The translations under genes and the position numbers were made by a program. This document shows, one piece after another, positions 57,585 to 64,000 of a stretch of DNA of 64,000 nt. The stretch is from Ceratothoa steindachneri (Eukaryota; Arthropoda; Malacostraca; Isopoda; Cymothoidae). The stretch spans positions 67,779,035-67,843,034 of the forward strand of contig OZ018321.1 of NCBI GenBank assembly GCA_963969495.1, in the 5' to 3' direction. Each line of letters opens with the position of its first letter. Within the stretch, counting starts at the first letter, position 1. The notes beneath the pieces are model-generated. The model worked only from the letters and a program-made list of their open reading frames with translations. It did not search any database and was not told the DNA's origin.

Positions 57585-57689
57585 TTGCCCATATTTTGTA
57601 GATAACTAAATCAAACTAAAGAGGGTTAAAGCCATAAGTAAAATATAACACAATTATCTCGTACAAAATTTTAAAAAATAATAATAACT

Positions 57690-58625
57690 ATGCAAGCTAT
57701 TGTTCTGAATAGTTTGAGCATTTCTTCCACTGCTCGAGCGTCATTTTATTCCATTTTTCTTACAATATTTGCCAGACATCTTCATCATTTGTCGTTTTCT
57801 GAGACATAACCATCTCACCTAGTATTTGCCATAGGATTTCTCTGGGGCTAAATTTAGGGTTTTGTGCATCCAGTCGAGATTTCCAGCATTAAAGGACAGC
57901 TTCACTGTCTTTGCTGTGTGTCAGAGCATTGCCTTGCATGAAAACAGTCTCACGGATTCAAAATCGTTGAGAGTGAATCATATATCCATGAAGCAGATTC
58001 TTGTATACCACGGCTTTTATTTACCGGGTAACAATACGAGTGGATTGATTCCAGCACTTGAAAACAATTCCTAAACCATACTGCTGCCACTTCCAAATTT
58101 ACGTCATTTTCCTGATTGTGGGATTCAACATTTGACCTGTAGGACGCCATACATCCATGATGTCTAACATCATTGTTAAAAATACTCCCAATTTTCAGTA
58201 ACTCACAGGACATGTTCAGTAGCCGACACCAACATCAGCGTCTTATTCTTTTTTACTAAGAATGGTTTCTTAGCAGGAAGGGATTGCTATTAAATTCCAC
58301 CTCTCTGAATCTACGTGAGAGAATCTAACAGGTCCCAGTCAGGTTCATGTTCTTAGCATTTTGACATGAAATACTGGTCTGTCATCGATCTCCGTTGCAT
58401 CATGAGATCTTTCCTAGGAGTGGTTTTACGAGGGAGACCGGTTTTCCTGGTCGATTCGCAGGGAGATTTATTTTGTGTGTTTGACCTATTTCTAACTCCC
58501 GAAATGGCAGACAATGTCATTTCTTTACTCTTCCACCTGGTCACTTACTTTCTGAAAGATTTGTCAACCTTAACTCGTCTCGCTTCACTGATAAATGAGT
58601 AATACCATCAGTAGTCGTGTACAAT
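57690..58625 (-). pseudogene. Tc1-like transposase relic
   Basis: On the minus strand an N-terminal part is readable at 58,353-58,544 with GLPRKTTPRKDLMMQRRSM, the basic GRPRKTTxRxDR linker after the paired DNA-binding domain. AKKPFLVKKNKTL then appears near 58,245-58,285. Much of the middle is decayed. The C-terminal part reads FMQGNALTHSKDSEAVL near 57,880-57,930 (second block, Gly-Asn for Asp-Asn), then SPREILWQILGEMV near 57,810-57,850, retaining the third Glu, and EKWNKMTLEQWKKC near 57,720-57,760. Stops and frameshifts are abundant. Plus-strand frames at 57,862 and 58,366 are shadows. Confidence 0.7.
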
Positions 58626-60269
58626 AAACGTTGGAAACTGTTGCTCTACATATTTTACGAATTTCTAAGTGTAAACTGAAAATTATTTTATCGTTCTCAA
58701 GTTTTGGATGCATCTTTTATTCCAATACACATTCTTTTTCACATAATTTTTTTACCCGCTGTTCTAAGAGGGGATAGTTGCAGACTATCATGGACAAACT
58801 TCAAAGAATATTTTGTGTATTTTCATTGAAATTAGAAGAGTATTTTCAAGTAAATATAGATTTTGGTATTTTTTTCTCTCTAGTTTCGGACAGTCCTGTA
58901 TTGAATATCTCCTGCCACACTTCCCTTAAACATTTTCTTGTTTTCGTCTTCATCTTCTACGATGTGTCCATCTATTGCACGTTTTTCATTCATATGGGTA
59001 ACTCTTTTCCAATATTCTCTAGGGGATGCCTTTTCACCCTTCTTTTGGAGCGTCTCATTCTATTTTATTTCTTTTCCGTTCTTATATTTATACAACTACT
59101 TTTCATATTTTTCTGATGGCACTATGTGCTTCCTTTATTCGCCCCTTTTCTCATGGTCTCGGATAACCTTTTTTAACTCTTCAAATTTCAGTAACCTTTT
59201 CAGTGTCCATCTAAATTATTGTATGATTTTGAAGGAAATCTTGCCATTGATTCCCCGTCTGCTTTTTTAATGGCTTTCCATTTTATATCGATTTTTTCCT
59301 CAATTTCTTCCCGTATTGGTTCAATTAATCGATTGGGTACATATTTTCTCAGTATGCTTTATATGTATCTCAGTCTGCCCTCAGATAAATCTGCCATTTT
59401 CTAATAGTTGGCTGAATTGGTTATTGGTTTATAATAGAAATATGCTGACTATTTTTAGTTTAGTTTCTATAGTAGAGAGTACACATGTTGAGGATTAGCC
59501 TACTCCACTTGTGGGTGTGACAAGAAAGGTACCCTTCAGTCCACCCTTACTCAGTGTATCTTCACCTCTTAGACGCGGTCTAAATGGGCCCTAGTGGAGG
59601 AGGGTTAACGGGGGCCGAGTAAGAGAAGATAGATTGAGGAAAGAAGTTGAATTCAGCTCACCTAATTATGTTAGAGGATAGAAAAATAGAATGGAATACT
59701 TCCAATATTTGGCCTGGTGGATAACTTAGAATACGAACCAAGATTAGTTAATTCTATTGCTATTCTTATTCTTTTTACTGATATATTTTTATTGGTCCTT
59801 ACAGCATCTTTAACAGGTGACGAGTAAATGTATATCTTCTTTGTCGGACTTCTTCAGGTGGACAGGCCAGTTGTAAGTTTTCTTATATCTGTAAGCTCCC
59901 CACGTGAACAATGGTGCTTTCAGGCTTACTATTTGTGTGCATTTGCTGAAGAGTCCAGGGCTTGTTCTCTTCTGCACTCTCTTTAAGAACCTTCTTTATT
60001 GGTTCAAGGTTCGCTTGTTCGTAGAAGTTAATCATTTTTTTTATTTTTCTCTTCTTTGTGAGTTTTTTTATAAAGTATAGCTTTATTCTGTAATCTTCTC
60101 AGTTCTTTTTTCGAGACTTTGACACTATGTGCAACGAGATCGGTAAGTAAGTTCGTGCTAACTTCTATTTCTTCATTATTTTTATGTAACCGTTGAAAAT
60201 TAGTTAAAGGCTTAAAACTAGACATTCTAGACTGTTTTTTCAGTTTCTTTCAAAAAATTCATTATTTTT
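58626..60269 (-). other. Decayed sequence, possibly LINE-derived
   Basis: On the minus strand, RYVPNRLIEPIREEIEEK-like, DIKWKAIKKADGESM and EYWKRVTHMNEKRAIDGHIV stretches (58,950-59,350) look like the linker before a LINE RT, but with many stops and out of order with the RT at 60.3-61.1 kb. The strongly hydrophobic plus-strand frames at 58,778-59,270 are antisense shadows of this AG-rich strand. A GC-richer patch sits at 59,500-59,640. Confidence 0.35.
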
Positions 60270-61120
60270 TCTTATTTCCATAGCAATCATCCCTGCGAGT
60301 CCCTTTTGTTCCTATTTCGGAAAACTATGATTTACATAACATCTTCAGCAAACAGTATGTTCAGTGAGCCACTTGTTTAAGTCTCACCGGTCAAAGCAGA
60401 TCTTAGGTATATAATAAGTACAGCGTAGGGCTGAGACAACAACCCTTCGAGAGAACAACCTCCAGGTCAACTGATTTGACTCGTGCTCTCATTGATCACG
60501 AATTTTACTTTTCGTTCCGGAAAATAATCGAAAAGGATTCATTCTATATGATTGAGGATGTTTATGATTTTATATTGGATACTTCTGACACATACTTTGT
60601 CTAAAGACTTTTCCCACGCCGCAAATATACGTGTCTCTTTCCGCATTAGCTTTTGAGACGTTTTCTCTAATTATTACCAGGGTCATTGTTGTATCCCCGT
60701 TCTTCCTGAATCCAAACTGAGTATTATTATATAGGTTAGTGTCCTCTAGTTATTGCAGGAGTTTTGTTATTAGGATCTTTTCAACTCGCCTTTGTCTAAA
60801 GACTTTTTCCACGCCTCAAATATACGTGTCTCTTTCCGCATTAGCTTTTGAGACGTTTTCTCTAATTATTACTAGGGTCATTGTTGTATCCCTGTTCTTC
60901 CTGAATCCAAACTGAGTATTATTATATAGGTTATTGTCCTCTAGTTATTGCAGGAGTTTTGTTATTAGGATCTTTTCAAAGACTTTGCCGATAAAAATTC
61001 AGAAGAGCTATTTTGTTTGTTGCTATTTAGGAAGTTCAGCGGTTTTCTTGGTTTGGGAAGAAAAGGAACTTTAGCCCCTCCAACTCCATCAGTGAATAAC
61101 TGGTATTCAAGCAGGCATTA
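60270..61120 (-). pseudogene. LINE reverse-transcriptase relic with internal duplication
   Basis: On the minus strand the RT motifs follow in order. LKVPFLPKPRKPLNF (about 61,035-61,080) stands for the IPKPGK block. KVFEKILITKLLQ comes next, then NTQFGFRKNGDTTMTLVIIR (about 60,870-60,930), the QFGFRKGxST block. A second copy of that same segment follows, then AAWEKSLDKV for the DISKAFDxV block and RSIQYKIINILNHIE near 60,540-60,590. PGGCSLEGLLSQP (near 60,455) stands for the PQGSVLGPLLF block, and NILFAEDVM (about 60,335-60,365) is the FADD catalytic box with Glu for the first Asp. Stops and frameshifts are present. The motif set fits Jockey/CR1-type LINEs. Confidence 0.75.
60594..60983. repeat. 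Tandem duplication of about 190 bp inside the LINE RT relic
   Basis: Units of about 190 bp start near 60,594 and 60,789 with ctttgtctaaagactttt and differ at only about six positions, so the duplication is recent compared with the decay of the RT. Confidence 0.9.
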
Positions 61121-61789
61121 ATGCATATTTTAAGACTCACATTGCGCTTCTAAATTCTTTTCAGTGCTATGGCTCCACAACGTATTATTATTACCTGTAG
61201 ATACTCTGTGGTGGTTAGTGTTATATAATTATATAATTTCTTAGTGTTCGTACACAGATATTTCAATTTCTAGGAGGAAGTTCTTGTTTACCTAACCTCA
61301 GGTGGCGCATAAAATTACTGCGCAATCAGTATTTCAGGAAAGAGCCGAGCCATCTTTGTGTACTCTCGACTCTTAACCATCTCGGTATTTCTAATTTTAT
61401 GCTAGTCGTTTTATATACACATGTTTTCAATTGCCTTAACTCCATCACTTAAAATATAAACCACTTTTAAAAACTATCTAGATGAAACATTCAACGGTTT
61501 TATCTGTTTTTAATTTGTTTATCTTTCAACCAACTGGTTTGTACACGGAGTTTATCGCACACTTGATAGTAGTTTATGTCTAAATATCGTTAATCATTTC
61601 ATATACAACAAAGTGGGCGAGAGAAGATACCATTACTCTGTAGACACAAAGAGGTTTATGGTCACGATTTGGGAATCTCTTGTACTTATTGCTTCCCTAT
61701 GACCACGACTGAACATAAATATTTTGTATTTTTAAAACAAAGTCTGCCAACCAAAGTCGCGGGATATCACTTATTCAAACCTTTCAATA
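61121..61789. other. No gene recognised
   Basis: AT-rich spacer. The plus-strand frame 61,669-61,857 runs into the satellite unit and is a chance frame. Confidence 0.4.
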
Positions 61790-61975
61790 ATTCATGGACT
61801 AACGTAGGAAGGAGCTTGGCACCTATATCATTTGATGAACAATGTAAAACAACATAAGAGTTTGGAATTTCGTTAGAATCGGACAAATAGTTACAATTTT
61901 ATTACTATAACAATATAAAGAAAAACGGGGACCGACCGACCAACATAGTGAGATATAGATTCGCCCATGACTAAA
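61790..61975. repeat. Solitary unit of the 127-bp satellite with its terminal sequence
   Basis: Shares aattatatcatt-, gtaaaacaacataag- and tttcgttagaatcgg-type words with the 55.7-57.0 kb array and the same terminal AACGGGGACCGACCGAC. Confidence 0.8.
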
Positions 61976-62799
61976 AATAAATTTTATTGTACCAAAACTT
62001 CCAGCAACATCCATAATTAGTAAGTTCATCTAAAACGAATAATTTATGTAAACTTTTTCTCCGTATACGAAACTTATTACTTACCACTAGCTAAATTTTC
62101 CTATGATGACTTTAGCAAGATTCCTAAAATGCTACTACTACTTCTTCTCAAAAGTGAAAAGGTAATTTAAATCCAAGTTCGATTTATCATTCGAAAACCT
62201 TTGAAAGAAATGCGTGATATACACGTATGAATTCCAGTTATGTATTCTGTATCAAATTAAGTGTCTTCATTTCATTTAGATTTAGAGAAGAATTGTTAAT
62301 TTCTTTAATTAGTGGAAGCTTTGTAGTTAGATTATTAACTCCTATCCCGAGTCTTGAAATTCAATCCACCAAAATGGCCGTAAAGTTATCTATCTCTCAT
62401 GGTGGTGCATTGAATAATCATACATTGCAGAATATAATAAACCTAACCTTTCATCTCTATTAAAGACCTTACCAGCTCGTTCTTCATGAAATCTCTGAGA
62501 ATTTAAAGTGAACTTATCACTTTAACGTCTCAGATACCAGCTGAGTGGTTAGCATCGACAATGTAACTTCATTAAAATCTCTCCCCTCCCAACCTATACA
62601 TTAATAACAGTAAGTAACATTTTTCGTGCAGTGTAAGAATGCTATGTTTGCCTTATGTGACTAAAATTTATTGACCGATATATTATAGAATGATACAAAT
62701 AAACAAGGATAATAATAAAAATATATTAATAGATTTTTCCGTCAGCTATTATCCAACAGAAATTTCTTTATTGGATTGATAGTGGCCCAACTGATGATT
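61976..62799. other. No gene recognised
   Basis: AT-rich. A box A-like string (CAGCTGAGTGGTTAGCATCG, 62,538-62,557) has no box B at the right distance. The plus-strand frame 62,227-62,463 has no family signature. Confidence 0.4.
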
Positions 62800-63293
62800 G
62801 TTACCAAGGGTATACGTTGCCAGCATAGACATCGTCGAAGTCAGGCACGGCTGCAGTGAGAGTCATTAACTGAGGGACACGTTGGGCCTGCGCATACAAG
62901 CGCATAATCCACTGTATAAGGTGAATCAGAATTTAATGTTACTGGGTCGGTCAACTTGCTCTTCCTCTTGCCTCCAACCCAAGAGGCAAGCGAATATGTA
63001 AGCTACGCGGAAAGTGCGAATTCAACAAAGAAACCATACAAAGAATGAACGAGACCGAACGAATACTTGACACTGTCACTGGCCGCCAGTAGTCCCCAAC
63101 CTTCGTCATTCCCCCTCCCGTGGGAAAGATATATAATACTGTAATTTGGCTGTCAGACAACATGATGGCCTAAATACGCCCCCCCCCCCTCCCACTCGCC
63201 TTACTATATTTTCGCACAGTCAATCAGAGCCATACACAGAAACTTCGTTGTAACCCGAATTCAAAAGGCATCTTAGTTTGCCTGGGTACTTAC
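62800..63293 (-). other. GC-richer segment, possibly linked to the downstream minus-strand exon
   Basis: Lies 3' of the exon candidate on the minus strand. The minus frame 62,951-63,163 is open but without recognisable motif. A C-run lies at 63,181-63,193. Confidence 0.3.
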
Positions 63294-63363
63294 CTTATCA
63301 AGTGGGTCGGGCCAGGACCAGAGGGAGAATTTAGACCCGTCTCTGTGTATGCTTGGAGTAACT
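63294..63363 (-). CDS. Candidate 70-nt internal exon of an unidentified host gene
   Basis: On the minus strand, a pyrimidine tract (ggtttttgtttttttccag) precedes 70 nt that end in AAG followed by GTAAGTAC, both near-consensus splice sites. Two frames are open: VTPSIHRDGSKFSLWSWPDP then LDK, and LLQAYTETGLNSPSGPGPTH then LI. The exon is GC-richer than the surroundings, as expected for coding DNA. No domain can be named from so short a piece. It is on the opposite strand to the Ig exon, so it would belong to another gene. Confidence 0.4.
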
Positions 63364-64000
63364 CTGGAAAAAAACAAAAACCCGTCCAAGTAATCGGCAC
63401 CACCAAACACACGATAAACAATCGTGTTTAGGTAACAAGAAAACGCACAGAAATTACAACATTTTAGCCAAAATTACTAGCAGAACACCAACACCACACC
63501 AAACAACCTGATGCCTTAAAAAAGGCGTCAGATTTGCAAACGTGAAACAAATCCCCTTTGTTTGGCTTTCACAACCAATGAGCAACTCACTCAACTCGGG
63601 TGAGAGTATGGAAAGGAGAAAATCAAAGACCTCTATTTTGACCACGACAAAAAATTGGTGGTCATTATACCCTCAGAAGAACACCAAAAAAACGTCTCTT
63701 GACCAAGACATAAAGGTTTGCGGCACCTTTACATACGCACAAAGTTTTGAAACATAAATCAACATTAAACTTTAGCAGTTCCTCAGTTGCTATAAGAAGA
63801 GGTACGAAATAAACACATTCCAGGCATACCTTGTCTGCTCCAAATACAGTATAATGGAGCACCATATAACTAACGGAATCTCCCCACCCCTCGATCCATT
63901 AACTGCGGTGGTGACCATGTTACCGTCAGCATTATATATCCATGACATTATAAGGCCTGTACGCAAGCCTTCGACGCAATAGGCAGAAAAAGACACACTG
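63364..64000. other. Window end, no confirmed gene
   Basis: Minus-strand frames at 63,454-63,645 and 63,790-63,996 are open but show no family signature. The second ends in ACAAG then GTATGC, a donor-like junction, so it could be an upstream exon of the candidate at 63,294-63,363. This is unproven. Confidence 0.3.

Noticed and set aside
58778..59270. Hydrophobic plus-strand frames resembling membrane proteins
   Set aside because: The Phe/Ser/Ile/Leu content comes from the pyrimidine-rich complement of an AG-rich strand with LINE-linker-like sequence. There is no start context or conserved spacing.
62532..62600. tRNA-like box A string CAGCTGAGTGGTTAGCATCG
   Set aside because: No box B or acceptor-stem pairing at the expected distance, so neither a tRNA nor a SINE head can be supported.

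Overview
This is a eukaryotic, intron-bearing, AT-rich nuclear DNA window, most likely from an arthropod. The mixture of Tc1/mariner families, hAT, piggyBac, Jockey-type LINEs and Penelope-like elements, together with very long (TA)n tracts, would suit a copepod such as a sea louse. That placement is an inference from repeat content, not an identification. There are no operons, rRNA genes, CRISPR arrays or bacterial features. Almost every recognisable reading frame is a broken transposable-element protein, and most open frames of 60-140 codons in this sequence are chance frames or antisense shadows.

Layout: 1-5.0 kb holds a Tc1/mariner relic and a piggyBac relic. 5-11 kb is AT-rich with nothing recognised. 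11-15.9 kb holds another mariner relic, a nearly full-length but dead Jockey-superfamily LINE, and a Tc1-like relic. 16.3-18.2 kb is a 1.79-kb near-perfect palindrome made of two head-to-head Penelope-like element (PLE) 3' ends, each carrying a hammerhead-like motif and bounded by (TA)n. 21-24.6 kb holds a mariner relic and a split hAT element that brackets a GC-rich degenerate tandem block. 25.3-27.6 kb is a broken but still intron-containing member of an arthropod multicopy gene family of unknown function. 29.1-32.6 kb holds two Tc1/mariner-superfamily elements. 32.6-35.4 kb is a GC-richer stretch I could not assign. 37-42.5 kb holds a LINE 3' fragment, a mariner relic and a Tc1-like element sitting between (TA)n tracts. 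42.5-51 kb carries three copies of a tRNA-derived SINE-like repeat, a candidate core promoter with a 5' exon, more transposase relics and a second LINE. 51.3-54.1 kb is a chain of PLE, (TA)n, hammerhead-like foldback, (TA)n, internally deleted mariner, (TA)n.

Host coding sequence is scarce. The strongest host feature is one 145-nt plus-strand exon at 54,407-54,551. It encodes the C-terminal half of an immunoglobulin domain and has textbook splice sites. A weaker 70-nt minus-strand exon candidate lies at 63,294-63,363. 55.7-57.0 kb is a 127-bp satellite array of about ten units. 57.7-61.1 kb holds Tc1 and LINE relics. The window is therefore best read as introns and intergenic DNA of large host genes, remodelled by mobile elements that repeatedly sit in or beside TA microsatellites.
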